This document shows, piece after piece, positions 45,169-53,445 of a DNA stretch of 64,000 nt; position 1 is the first letter of the stretch, and each line of letters opens with the position of its first letter. The position numbers were made by a program, and so were the translations under genes. The notes under the pieces were generated by a model. It saw only the letters and a list, made by a program, of their open reading frames with translations. It had not been told where the DNA came from and searched no databases. The DNA is taken from NCBI GenBank assembly GCA_020882975.1, contig JAHRFD010000018.1:17158-81157 (forward strand), in the 5' to 3' direction. This DNA is from Microcoleus sp. EPA2. Its GTDB lineage: Bacteria; Cyanobacteriota; Cyanobacteriia; Cyanobacteriales; Microcoleaceae.

Positions 45169-45900
45169 CTATAAATGCCGTTCCAAATCGAACAAAAAAC
45201 CGTGAATATATTCCTCCGTCCACTCCTCACCATAGAACCGCAAAAACATCCCCCTGGCAGGATCTTTCGCAGCACGATAATTGATATAATTCCGTTGAGC
45301 TTGAAGAATTTCTGCTAATCTCTGACTATCTGTGACTGGTTGGGCGCGATCGACCAAATCGAGATAAGCTTGTAGATAATCCTGAAAAGCTGCAAACACC
45401 GTAGTTTGCACGGCCTCCGTTTCCTTGGGACGAGTCCACAGAAAAGCCGGAGAAAAGAACTGTTTGGCTTCTTCAGGAAAATCGCCACCCCAAGGTAAGT
45501 CTGTTTGATATTTGTTAAAAATCGGTAAAATTGGATCGGAGTATTGCTGTTGATAAGCGACATCGTGGAAAAGCGGCTGCATATCTAAAGCAATCAAATG
45601 TCCCCCCGGCAAAGTTACTAAATCCGCCCCAAAAAAAGGCAAATCGTAATTTATTTGGGGGAAAATTACAAAATTCAGTACCTGAAGAGCATCACCACCC
45701 TGAACGTGAGCTGCCCGAATCTGGCGCAGTTTAGAGGATTGGAAAGCATGGCTGGTTGTTACCACCAACTGCTCTTTTTTTCCTTTCCCAGTGATACATT
45801 CTTTCTTTTCAAAACCTGCCGGAATCGGATAAAGAGCTAGGTCTAGTCGTTCCGTTATCAGTGGGATGGCGTAATCTAAAAAAGGTTGATATAGAGTCAT
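45169..45900 (-). CDS. pebB: Phycoerythrobilin:ferredoxin oxidoreductase
   Basis: 243 aa. Ferredoxin-dependent bilin reductase fold: [47 protein letters not shown], and [20 protein letters not shown] at the C-terminus. PebB reduces 15,16-dihydrobiliverdin to phycoerythrobilin. It follows pebA by 7 bp, so the unstable intermediate can pass between the two enzymes. A GAAGGAAG repeat begins directly after its TAG. Confidence 0.92.
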   Translation of the reverse strand: MTLYQPFLDYAIPLITERLDLALYPIPAGFEKKECITGKGKKEQLVVTTSHAFQSSKLRQIRAAHVQGGDALQVLNFVIFPQINYDLPFFGADLVTLPGGHLIALDMQPLFHDVAYQQQYSDPILPIFNKYQTDLPWGGDFPEEAKQFFSPAFLWTRPKETEAVQTTVFAAFQDYLQAYLDLVDRAQPVTDSQRLAEILQAQRNYINYRAAKDPARGMFLRFYGEEWTEEYIHGFLFDLERHL

Positions 45901-45907
45901 ATTTAAT

Positions 45908-46642
45908 TTATATCGCCCCGGCGGGAATCGCTAAGGGAACAGCATCTTCAAACAAAAACTCGTACAAAAATTTCTCTGACCATTCATGACCGAAATAGCT
46001 GCTGAATAGTCCTGATGCGGGGTCTCTTTCTGCACTATACTGGTCGTAATCTTTCTGTGCTTTCACAATCCGCTCAACTTCTTGGGGAGTTTTCAGCACT
46101 GAAGCTTGCTTTAGCATTTGACAATACAACTGGACGTATTCTTGATAGGCGGGAAACAATTGGTTTACCACTGTTTCGGCGTCGGTTTTGGCAAAGAGCA
46201 AATTTTTGGAAAAATATTGGTTGGCATCATAAAACTTCATTTCTAAGTCTTGTACCAATGCGCTGTATTTAGTGCGAATTTCGGTCAATGGTTCGATATA
46301 CTTGTCTATGTAGGGGCGATCGCGGAATAAGGGCTGAAAATCAATCACTACCAAGATTTTCTTTTTCCCAAACGCTAAAAAATCAATCCCCAGCAAGGGT
46401 AGATCGTAATTATAGTTAGGATAAATGACACTGTTGAAAATTTGCGCCGTTTCCCCAGCATCGATGTAGGTGTAGCGAATTTTTCGCAATTCTGGGCATT
46501 GATAGCACCAACTTTGAATCGTGGCTGGATTTTTGCCTCTTTCGCTCACCACTGATTCCAAACCAGAGGGAATGGGACGGCTCTCTAGTGCAAAATTCTT
46601 AGACAGTTCTTTTTCTAAAAATTGCTGAAATGGCTTAAACAT
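45908..46642 (-). CDS. pebA: 15,16-dihydrobiliverdin:ferredoxin oxidoreductase
   Basis: 244 aa. The block [52 protein letters not shown] distinguishes PebA from PebB (IQSW and the DAG motif), with [25 protein letters not shown] sequence next and [19 protein letters not shown] near the end. It reduces biliverdin IX-alpha to 15,16-dihydrobiliverdin. First gene of a pebA-pebB operon. A GTAAT-N5-GTTAT motif similar to the cpeB palindrome lies about 90 bp upstream. Confidence 0.92.
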   Translation of the reverse strand: MFKPFQQFLEKELSKNFALESRPIPSGLESVVSERGKNPATIQSWCYQCPELRKIRYTYIDAGETAQIFNSVIYPNYNYDLPLLGIDFLAFGKKKILVVIDFQPLFRDRPYIDKYIEPLTEIRTKYSALVQDLEMKFYDANQYFSKNLLFAKTDAETVVNQLFPAYQEYVQLYCQMLKQASVLKTPQEVERIVKAQKDYDQYSAERDPASGLFSSYFGHEWSEKFLYEFLFEDAVPLAIPAGAI

Positions 46643-46727
46643 ATATGATAATTTAGCCCCTTATAGGTTTTCCCTAAATACAGGATGATAGGCGATCGCC
46701 AGAAGTCTCGTCTCTGTTTTGGCTAAC

Positions 46728-46748
46728 AAAGTAATATTTCGTTATGAA
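46728..46748. promoter_or_regulatory. Imperfect palindrome upstream of pebA, similar to the cpeB site
   Basis: AAAGTAAT-ATTTC-GTTATGAA lines up base for base in spacing with AAAGTAAC-AAATT-GTTACTTT at cpeB. It lies about 86-106 bp upstream of pebA and 220 bp upstream of the divergent phycobiliprotein-like gene. The 326-bp spacer 46643-46968 otherwise shows no gene. Confidence 0.4.
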
Positions 46749-46968
46749 ACTAAACTGTCGATCGAACTTTTGTAATAGATATTTCCCATAATTCCTGTGG
46801 ACTAGGCATGGAGCCTGCCCTTTACAGTTGGGGATAAGTCTAATTAAGACTTTCTACCACATTCCCCGCTATGAATCTCATATTCTTAACAAAACTTAAC
46901 AAATATTTTCATAATTCTAGTCTATAACTTGGATTGTCTCCAACTACCTGAATGTAATTTTAATAACT

Positions 46969-47547
46969 ATGCAGTTAAGTGACAGAGCCAAAGAATTAAT
47001 TCCCAAAGCGAGAATCGTCAGTTTTGCCACTTGGAAAAATCTCTATTCAGAGGAAGTAATTGCAATTTTTCAAGCAGCAGACAATCGAGGTCAATATCTC
47101 ACCGACGAAGATTTAGAACGCATTCAAAATCTGGTTCCAGATAATTATTTAATGGTAGCACAAGCTAAATTGCTGCGAGAGCAAGCTCCTGATTTGGTTG
47201 CCAAGGCCAGAGCAAAGGTATTAGCAGAATTTCCGAATATCGCCGAACCAGGCAATGACCTCTATCCTCCGGCTCGCGCTGAAGCCTGTTGGCGAGATTT
47301 CTGGCATTTCCTGCGCTCTGTCACCTATGGAATTGCCGGGAAAAATCCTGAATTCCTGAGCCAGGAAGGACTCAAAAATATGGAGCTACTTTATCAAGAA
47401 TTGCGTGTCCCAGTGCCAGCGATGCTCTGTGGATTAGAACAGTTAAAAACAGTGAGTTTACAGCAATTTACTTCAGAGGATCAGGATTTATTAGGTCTGA
47501 CTTTTGACCATTTAATCACTGCGTTAAAACAGTTTAGTCAAGTTTGA
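46969..47547 (+). CDS. Divergent phycobiliprotein-like protein
   Basis: 192 aa. Its helix pattern is that of a phycobiliprotein globin: an N-terminal helical pair, then RAEACWRDFWHFLRSVTYGIAG, where C107-W-R109-D110 fits the chromophore motif C-x-R-D and Tyr follows at the expected place, then GLKNMELLYQELRVPVPAMLCGLEQLK as in E-F helices. It lacks the Asn-methylation site and a second Cys bilin site of CpeB. It may bind a single bilin or act as an assembly or regulatory paralogue. Single gene between pebA (divergent) and the HEAT gene. A terminator-like AAACCCGG hairpin follows. Confidence 0.72.
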   Translation: MQLSDRAKELIPKARIVSFATWKNLYSEEVIAIFQAADNRGQYLTDEDLERIQNLVPDNYLMVAQAKLLREQAPDLVAKARAKVLAEFPNIAEPGNDLYPPARAEACWRDFWHFLRSVTYGIAGKNPEFLSQEGLKNMELLYQELRVPVPAMLCGLEQLKTVSLQQFTSEDQDLLGLTFDHLITALKQFSQV

Positions 47548-47562
47548 GTACCCATGGGATTT

Positions 47563-47628
47563 AAGAAACCGGGTTTTTAACCCATATTTTCGCACTCCAG
47601 CCTATATTTTCATAAAAACCCGGTTTCT
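47563..47628. repeat. AAACCCGG palindromic repeat
   Basis: AAGAAACCGGGTTTTTA and AAAAACCCGGTTTCT arms around a 35-nt interior, 16 bp after the stop of the phycobiliprotein-like gene. Same family as 15-125 and 5127-5273. It may serve as terminator. Confidence 0.8.
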
Positions 47629-47660
47629 GACTCAGTAGAAATCTCCAAAAAAGCCACTCT

Positions 47661-47683
47661 GGAACAGGCAAAATGCCTGTTCC
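47661..47683. repeat. AACAGGCA inverted repeat
   Basis: Arms GGAACAGGCA and TGCCTGTTCC with loop AAA. Relatives are at 6334-6352, 49122-49146 and 52358-52379, so it is a small dispersed hairpin family. Confidence 0.75.
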
Positions 47684-47749
47684 CCAGTAATTATTGGAGA
47701 AGCCTAGTAGAGATTCAAGAAATTCTTCCTTCTTCCTTCTTCCTTCTTC

Positions 47750-48415
47750 TTAACTGTTTTCAAGCAAGTTTTCTAAAGCAGCACCAACAACTTGATGATG
47801 GGAGTCTTGCCGCAGTTTACTCAAAACTTCCTTCGCCTGGGGAGTATCAAAATGCTTCAAAGCAGATGCAGTGTGCTGACGAATCCCTTCATACTCAGAA
47901 TTAGCCAGGGTCAATAATTGAGAAAGTGCGGCCGATTCCTGATTTGTTCCAGCTAAGGCACCCAGTGCATCCACAGCAGTTTCCTGGGTGGTCATATCTT
48001 CGCCAGCTAATGCTTCGATACAAACTTCAAAAAGTTCGTTGTAGCACTCCATGTCTACCAGGGCTGCTAGAATGCTGCGACGCACCAGCCAGTGGTCATC
48101 CTGAATAAAAGTCAGCAGTAAATGAGATGCAGCACATCTGCCGAATAGAGATAGGGAATTCGCTGCTTCAGCCCTCACATTGGGGGTGTTATCAAGTTTG
48201 ATGATTTGGAGGAGTGCGGCGAAGGATTCGGCGCTTTGTTGTTGCCCAAATCCTCGGCTGACAAAGGAACGTACTAAAAATTCTGGGTCGTTGAGTTTGG
48301 ATTTTAGTAAGGGAACGGCTATTTCTGGTGTATAGTCTTTGAGAGCTGCGATCGCCTTGAGTCGATACTGAAAGTCAGAATTTTCTAGAGACGCTTCGAT
48401 TTCGTGAATATCCAT
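47750..48415 (-). CDS. HEAT-repeat protein, NblB/IaiH-like
   Basis: 221 aa from ATG 48415 (MDIHEIEASLENSDFQYR); a GTG at 48421 is also open. HEAT repeats: LLKSKLNDPEFLVRSFVSRGFG, LLQIIKLDNTPNVRAEAANSLSLFG, FIQDDHWLVRRSILAAL. It belongs to the lyase-related HEAT family that includes NblB (phycobilisome degradation) and IaiH. It follows cpeR on the same strand (137 bp). The choice between a lyase and a phycobilisome-turnover role is open. A GAAGAAGGAAG repeat abuts the stop. Confidence 0.78.
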   Translation of the reverse strand: MDIHEIEASLENSDFQYRLKAIAALKDYTPEIAVPLLKSKLNDPEFLVRSFVSRGFGQQQSAESFAALLQIIKLDNTPNVRAEAANSLSLFGRCAASHLLLTFIQDDHWLVRRSILAALVDMECYNELFEVCIEALAGEDMTTQETAVDALGALAGTNQESAALSQLLTLANSEYEGIRQHTASALKHFDTPQAKEVLSKLRQDSHHQVVGAALENLLENS

Positions 48416-48551
48416 AACCACAGAGCAGTAGTTTTCATTAATGTAACAGAAATATTGTTTCTTGTTCCTGATTATTTATTCCTGATTCCTGATTCATTCC
48501 CCCCTTGGGGGTAGGGGAGGGTGACTTCTTCCTTCTTCCTTCTTCCTTCTA

Positions 48552-48860
48552 CTAAACCCTGTCATCAAATCTAGTCTGAAAACTGCCATATTTAAACCAA
48601 TATTGTCGCAGTTCATGGTGAGGTGTATGCAAACTTCCTTTGGCTTGATAAAGGATAACTTGTCGATGATTTCCCATCCAAACTCGTTTGCTGGGTTCCA
48701 CAGAAATTAAACACCCTCCTAGACTAATGATACATTCCTCAAATCGCTCAATTGTTGGATAGTCTAAGGTTTCAAAAATCAGAAACTGACCGGAAAAAAT
48801 TAAGTGGCGACTTCTAATCCAAGCCTGCATTTTTTTGTCAGCTATGGGTGGTAATACCAT
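48552..48860 (-). CDS. cpeR: Phycoerythrin operon activator CpeR
   Basis: 102 aa, normal for CpeR. The family pattern VLPPIADKKMQAWIRSRHLIFSGQFLIFET, then YPTIERFEECIISLGGCLISVEP, is clear. CpeR is needed for expression of cpeBA and its lyases in green light in chromatically adapting strains and has distant similarity to PP2C phosphatases. Last of the minus-strand run linker, linker, cpeR, HEAT. A purine repeat starts right after the stop. Confidence 0.93.
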   Translation of the reverse strand: MVLPPIADKKMQAWIRSRHLIFSGQFLIFETLDYPTIERFEECIISLGGCLISVEPSKRVWMGNHRQVILYQAKGSLHTPHHELRQYWFKYGSFQTRFDDRV

Positions 48861-49199
48861 TTGAGATTTAAGATTTGAGATTTGAGAAACAGTCCTGGAC
48901 GCGCTCCAAGTAGAGAATTTTCCCTTCTGTCCTAGATAACTAAAGCCTGATTCGTTCTTCTATCGATCGAGTTTTTAGCTTTTTTTTCATATAAAAAGAG
49001 CGAATAATTAACTCGCTCCAGAGAAACTAAAAGATTATGTTCGTCCGGGACAGTAAAATGTGATAGCTATTACAACCACGACTTCCCAGAATTTGTGGAG
49101 AATCTTGGTCTTCCATTTCCATAGCACAGGCATCTTGCCTGTGCTACAAACAGTCAATTTACTGACTTGGGGATACTCCCTTCATCAAGTTGTGAAGTC
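48861..49199. other. Spacer between cpeR and the linker gene
   Basis: 339 bp, no ORF of note. It contains an inverted repeat with arms TAGCACAGGCA and TGCCTGTGCTA at 49122-49146 (AACAGGCA family), a possible terminator behind the linker gene, and an AT-rich stretch near 48960-49030 that may hold the cpeR promoter. Confidence 0.5.
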
Positions 49200-49967
49200 T
49201 TAAACTACTTCGGTGATGCTGACAATTTTGCCGCCTGCACGATGAATGCGCTGAATTTGCGGAGTCATCTTCCCACCGGAGACCAGATATTCAGTGTTAC
49301 TCACTCGGCGAGGGCTATCAAATTTAGCGCCTTTAACTAAAATTTTGAACATCTTTTCGGTGGCATCTTTGTAAGCACTGATCCGACCGCCGGTGCTTGG
49401 TAGAGTAATTTTGTTACCGCTATTACCAGCGACAAAATCTACTAAGCGAGAAGCGGTAAAGGCACTGTCAACGCCTGCATAACCTTGATATAGGGACAGG
49501 GTGCGATTGTAGCCGACTTGCTTTTGTCCGACTTGACTTTTTGCGCCTTGATAATTGGGGACTGTATTTTCGCCAAATTTGTCTTGGTATTCTTGACTGT
49601 CGAGGTAAGAATCAATTTCTGCCTCGTAGCCTTTTTCGATACAGGTGCAGATATGCTCAGATAGTTCTGCTTGGTCTAAGGGAGCGCGACCTAACAAATG
49701 TTTAAAGTTGAGTTCGACAAAGCGGTAGGGAGCGCAAGATTCAAAATACCGACTACGATAGAAGTCGGATTTAGCTACAGCACGGACAAATTCCCGTACA
49801 GTCATGCCGCCATCGCATAATTGGGATTCGGCGACGGTTAGGCGCTCGCTTTCCATGACGTGAGGATTACCCAAAACTTGCTTGTAAACGGCGCGAATTA
49901 CGGCCTGTTTATCGTCGGAGTTGCTAGTAGACCATAGTTCTACAGGCGCATCTAAAACAACACTCAT
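49200..49967 (-). CDS. Phycoerythrin rod linker (CpeD/CpeE type)
   Basis: 255 aa. Pfam00427-type linker domain at about 10-155 (VIRAVYKQVLGNPHVMESERL, VREFVRAVAKSDFYRSRYFES, YRFVELNFKHLLGRAP, EIDSYLDSQEYQDKFGE), then a CpcD domain at about 205-255 (FKILVKGAKFDSPRRVSNTEYLV, IQRIHRAGGKIVSI). It joins PE hexamers along the rod. It lies 112 bp behind cpeC on the same strand. Length matches CpeD or CpeE; I cannot tell which. Confidence 0.9.
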   Translation of the reverse strand: MSVVLDAPVELWSTSNSDDKQAVIRAVYKQVLGNPHVMESERLTVAESQLCDGGMTVREFVRAVAKSDFYRSRYFESCAPYRFVELNFKHLLGRAPLDQAELSEHICTCIEKGYEAEIDSYLDSQEYQDKFGENTVPNYQGAKSQVGQKQVGYNRTLSLYQGYAGVDSAFTASRLVDFVAGNSGNKITLPSTGGRISAYKDATEKMFKILVKGAKFDSPRRVSNTEYLVSGGKMTPQIQRIHRAGGKIVSITEVV

Positions 49968-50079
49968 TGGCTTTTTCCTACAAATAAATAATGCTTCAAA
50001 ACAGAGAATTAAGGATTGCCTAAAAACGCTCAGGGACGTAGATTCCCCAAGTCGTTAAGGCAGAAGTTTCAGGGGGTTT

Positions 50080-50964
50080 TTAGTTGACCGCGGTGATGCT
50101 GGAAATTACGCCACCTTGTTGGTGGATGCGTTGATATTCTTGCGAGAGGCGATCGAACGGTACTAGATAAACTTGATTGCTGCGGCGGAATTTAGATACT
50201 TTGTTGAGCACAGTCGTTCCTGAAGAGCGATATCCAGTCACAGTAATGCGATATACTTTGCCTTCTGCTAAGGAGCCTAATCCAGCACGACTACGTGTAT
50301 TGAGCGCCGACTCTTGGAATGCCCAACCATCTCCAATTGCACCACCGGAAGGAGGAACGATTGGTAGAGGGGTTTGTTGAATCACGAATTTATTCAACAC
50401 AGGGGCTTTTCCAGAAATACTGCCCTTCAAATCGCTGCTGGAAGCACCGCGCAAGAGAGCAAACATATGTGTAAACCCAACCATGTTTTGTCCTGGTTGG
50501 GTTTTGTAGCCTCGGTAGTAGGGAACGATATTTTCCCCGTAGGCGTTTTGATATTCATCGCTGTCGAGGTAGGAATCAATTTCTGCCTCGAAGCCTTGGG
50601 TATCTAAGATAGTGCTATGGGTTCTCATTTCTTCTAGGCCATCAGGAGCGCGACCGAGAAGGTGTTTGAAGTTGAGTTCAATGAATCGATAGCGAGGACA
50701 AGTATCGAAAAAGCGAGAACGATAGGCGTCTGATTTTGCCAGGGCGCGGACGAATTCGCGTACACTGAGTTCACCACGTTTGAATTGCGATTCAGGAATT
50801 ATGGCTCGTTCACTTTCCATAACGTAGGCATTACCTAAAACTTGCCGATAGACGGCACGAATTATGGTTTCTACTTCTTCTTGGGAACGTCCTGGGCTCA
50901 GTTCTAAACAGGGTGTTTCTTCAAATAAACTGACTCCAAGTCGAGATGCAGGTCCAAAAACCAT
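50080..50964 (-). CDS. cpeC: Phycoerythrin rod linker CpeC
   Basis: 294 aa. Linker domain at about 25-180 (IIRAVYRQVLGNAYVMESERA, VREFVRALAKSDAYRSRFFDT, FIELNFKHLLGRAPDG, EIDSYLDSDEYQNAYGENIVP), and a C-terminal CpcD domain (YRITVTGYRSSGTTVLNKVSKF, YQRIHQQGGVISSITAV). Size and first place fit CpeC, the core-proximal PE linker. Only two PE linkers are seen, which would allow two PE hexamer layers per rod. A GTTAC-N5-GTAAC palindrome lies 65-79 bp upstream. Confidence 0.88.
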   Translation of the reverse strand: MVFGPASRLGVSLFEETPCLELSPGRSQEEVETIIRAVYRQVLGNAYVMESERAIIPESQFKRGELSVREFVRALAKSDAYRSRFFDTCPRYRFIELNFKHLLGRAPDGLEEMRTHSTILDTQGFEAEIDSYLDSDEYQNAYGENIVPYYRGYKTQPGQNMVGFTHMFALLRGASSSDLKGSISGKAPVLNKFVIQQTPLPIVPPSGGAIGDGWAFQESALNTRSRAGLGSLAEGKVYRITVTGYRSSGTTVLNKVSKFRRSNQVYLVPFDRLSQEYQRIHQQGGVISSITAVN

Positions 50965-51028
50965 TTAAAAAATCTCCACTATTGTGTTATGTGAAAATTT
51001 ACCATAATTAGATGTTAGATTAGAAAAA

Positions 51029-51043
51029 GTTACATAACGTAAC
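51029..51043. promoter_or_regulatory. GTTAC palindrome upstream of cpeC
   Basis: GTTAC-ATAAC-GTAAC, half-sites inverted relative to the cpeB palindrome, same 5-bp spacing. It lies 65-79 bp before the cpeC start. Possibly a shared regulator site of the PE genes. Confidence 0.4.
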
Positions 51044-51171
51044 AGAGTAGATCTCGTGGCGTTTTTTTGTACTACAGGTAGGGAGTTTATAGCGGGGAAA
51101 TATCTGTGGGGAAGGTGATTGGTGGCTGTAGTATGCTAGGGCTGCTGTAGCCGATCGCCCAACCGCGCTAA

Positions 51172-51771
51172 TTAGACTAATGGCACTTCCGTGGCAAAGC
51201 TTTGGCGCTTTTCAAACCATAAAGAGCCGTTGTCTGAGCCCCAAATCTGTTGATGAGTATTTACATCCATGCCGCGATCGAGACTACTCCAAGTTGTTTC
51301 GGTAATTTCTACGTCACTGATGAGGTAGGTTAAACAACCTTTTTTTTCAATCAGACACTGGTTTCCCGGTTCTACACTGCCGCGAAACATTTCTCCGTCT
51401 CGTTGGAAAACCATCGAACAATTGTAGCGTCTTTGAATACAATCGGGTTTAATTGTCTTGAGAATGCTTAATTCTCGTGCTGCGCCTGCGTATTGTACTG
51501 GATCGTTGAGACTATAATTTTCAATATAAATTTGTTCTCGTTGGTCAATTAATTTGTGAACTCCTTGACGATAGGGAGTCCAAAGGTCATGGTCATAAAC
51601 TTGTTCGGAATAAAAGCCGATCGCGTTAAAAAATTCAAAGGGTAGGGGACGAAAGAGAATGTGAATATGGGCAAATTGTTGTGGTTTGGCAAAGGATTGT
51701 TTGTAGTTACTAAAATCCCCCGCCATCCACTGAGCCAGAGTGATTAAATCATTGTTTTTGACAGTATTCAT
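51172..51771 (-). CDS. cpeT: Phycobilin lyase CpeT
   Basis: 199 aa. CpcT/CpeT family: LITLAQWMAGDFSNYKQSFAKPQQFAHIHILFRPLP near the start, GFYSEQVYDHDLWTPYRQGVHKL, and the CMVFQRDGEMFRGSVEPGNQC region. It attaches phycoerythrobilin to the C-terminal Cys (here Cys165) of CpeB. It starts 18 bp after cpeS; cpeC follows after 207 bp. Confidence 0.92.
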   Translation of the reverse strand: MNTVKNNDLITLAQWMAGDFSNYKQSFAKPQQFAHIHILFRPLPFEFFNAIGFYSEQVYDHDLWTPYRQGVHKLIDQREQIYIENYSLNDPVQYAGAARELSILKTIKPDCIQRRYNCSMVFQRDGEMFRGSVEPGNQCLIEKKGCLTYLISDVEITETTWSSLDRGMDVNTHQQIWGSDNGSLWFEKRQSFATEVPLV

Positions 51772-51789
51772 ACCCTATTTCCTATTTGC

Positions 51790-52323
51790 TTATTTCCCGG
51801 AAAGTGAACGAATTTCTGAGGAAAATGAGGCGGTAACAACTCCACTTCCTTTGCTGGTTTTGATCAGGGAAACACGAAACCGCAGATTGGGATTTGCAAA
51901 CCATATTTTTTCTTCGGCGGCGGCGTTATCGTAGCTGGTGAGCAGCACAAAGGTATCATCCTCGGTGATGTGATAGTCGGCGGCGGCGGGAATGGTTTCG
52001 GCATATCCTTGATCTCGCAGTAATTTGCCGCGATTGGCGACTGTGCGATCGGGGATTGGTACGAGGATGCAACTCCCCTTCATTTCGGCGTTTTCATCCC
52101 AATCAGAGTGTCCCTCCCATACCATTTGAAAGGGGCTTAGTGCTTGGGTTGGGTCTATGTTGTAGGACTTGCAGAGGTCGATGACGGCTGCATCATCGGG
52201 TGAGACTGCGACGATATCAATCACTGATTCTATAGCTTCAAAGTGTCTGAAAGTCAAGTGATGGGCGCTACGTTGCGATCGCCATTGTCCTAGTGAATTT
52301 TCAACAAACTGCTCGATGTTCAT
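51790..52323 (-). CDS. cpeS: Phycobilin lyase CpeS
   Basis: 177 aa from ATG 52323 (MNIEQFVENSLGQWRSQRSAHHLTF); the open frame extends to a TTG at 52335. CpcS-family lipocalin-like barrel with W.SQRSAHHL, EMKGSCILVPIPDRTVANRGKLLRDQGYAE and KIWFANPNLRFRVSLI. CpeS attaches phycoerythrobilin to the central Cys (Cys80 here) of CpeB. Head of the unit cpeS-cpeT. A hairpin of the AACAGGCA family lies 35 bp upstream. Confidence 0.9.
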   Translation of the reverse strand: MNIEQFVENSLGQWRSQRSAHHLTFRHFEAIESVIDIVAVSPDDAAVIDLCKSYNIDPTQALSPFQMVWEGHSDWDENAEMKGSCILVPIPDRTVANRGKLLRDQGYAETIPAAADYHITEDDTFVLLTSYDNAAAEEKIWFANPNLRFRVSLIKTSKGSGVVTASFSSEIRSLSGK

Positions 52324-52558
52324 AAGTAGAAGCAAGAAGGAAGTATAACCCTGTTAAGAACAGGCACGATGCCCGTTCCACAATCTTGATGAGAAAAGTC
52401 TATTGCAGCCCATAGATTATCACATTTTCCTAGGATTGCCTAGACTGGCGATCGCAACTCTTAACCTTTGACTAGGCGCGGCCTATTTTCCCATCCCCTT
52501 GACATCGAATTATCACCCATTTCCTAGATAACTAAATCCTTTTGACTGCGGTTATGTT

Positions 52559-52672
52559 TTATTTTTCTTTAGGAAATGAGGAGATACCGGAAAACAGCAT
52601 TAGCAGTCCGCCACCCAAAATGGCGATCGCCAATAAACCTACAACTAAATCTAACCCCGATGTATTTTCCAC
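52559..52672 (-). CDS. 37-aa single-pass membrane peptide, unknown
   Basis: GTG start at 52672 with GGGAGA about 9 nt upstream, TAA at 52559-52561. The product begins VENTSGLDLVVGLLA and continues with AIAILGGGLLMLFSG, so one transmembrane helix covers nearly residues 8-30, ending in a polar SSFPKEK tail. Size and shape are those of small thylakoid subunits (PSII, PSI, b6f or NDH), but I cannot match a known one. The gene is too short for usual ORF callers. It lies downstream of glutathione peroxidase on the same strand (104 bp). Confidence 0.55.
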   Translation of the reverse strand: MENTSGLDLVVGLLAIAILGGGLLMLFSGISSFPKEK

Positions 52673-52776
52673 TAAATAATTCTCCCATTGTATTTAATCA
52701 ACCGCGGGAAAAAAGAAGGCAGAAAATTAGAAACCTAAAAAAAGTAACTTCTTTCCTCTTCTTTATTCCCTCTTCT

Positions 52777-53262
52777 TTATTTAGCCAATTCCTGTTCAAT
52801 TGCAGCAATCAACTCAGGAGATTCCGGGCCTACACTGCTGCGAAATCTAGCAACCACTTCACCTTGTTTGCTGACTAAAAATTTCTCAAAATTCCAAGAA
52901 ACCTCGCCCTTGGGAGCCACAGAACTGGTAAGCTGAGCATAAAGCGGGTGTTGTTGACTACCTTTAGCGTGTACCTTATCGAAAAGCTCAAAACTGACAC
53001 CGTATTTTGTAGTGCAGAATTCGACAATTTCTGAGTTAGTACCAGGCTCCTGAGCACCGAAGTCGTTACAGGGAAACCCTAAAACCCGGAGACCCGCATC
53101 GCCGTACTTTTGATTCAACTCTTCGAGTCCTTTGTATTGAGGCGTATAGCCACAGTAGGAAGCTAAATTCACGATCAAGAGTACCTTACCAGCATACTCT
53201 CCTAGCTGTTTGTCTGCGCCTGCGATCGTTTTTACTGTAATGTCGGAAATGGTGCTGGTCAT
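52777..53262 (-). CDS. gpx: Glutathione peroxidase-like peroxidase
   Basis: 161 aa. Catalytic set: Cys in NLASYCGYTPQYKGLEELN (about residue 37), Gln in NDFGAQEPGT and Trp in VSWNFEKFLV. The enzyme uses Cys instead of selenocysteine; cyanobacterial members mainly reduce lipid hydroperoxides with NADPH or thioredoxin. Cytosolic, no signal peptide. Single gene. Confidence 0.93.
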   Translation of the reverse strand: MTSTISDITVKTIAGADKQLGEYAGKVLLIVNLASYCGYTPQYKGLEELNQKYGDAGLRVLGFPCNDFGAQEPGTNSEIVEFCTTKYGVSFELFDKVHAKGSQQHPLYAQLTSSVAPKGEVSWNFEKFLVSKQGEVVARFRSSVGPESPELIAAIEQELAK

Positions 53263-53445
53263 TTTCTAATACTTTTAGACTTTTCCAACACAACTATACC
53301 GCAACTTGGAACAATTTTTCCGAAAATGCAGAGTTAGTCCCTCCGGTTAAACTTTCCTAAAACCTGATGGGAAGTTGGGTTTTCTCGCTCAACCCAACCT
53401 CTAAGCTTTATTTATCAAATTAGCCCCCAGCTCAGATTTCCTAGT

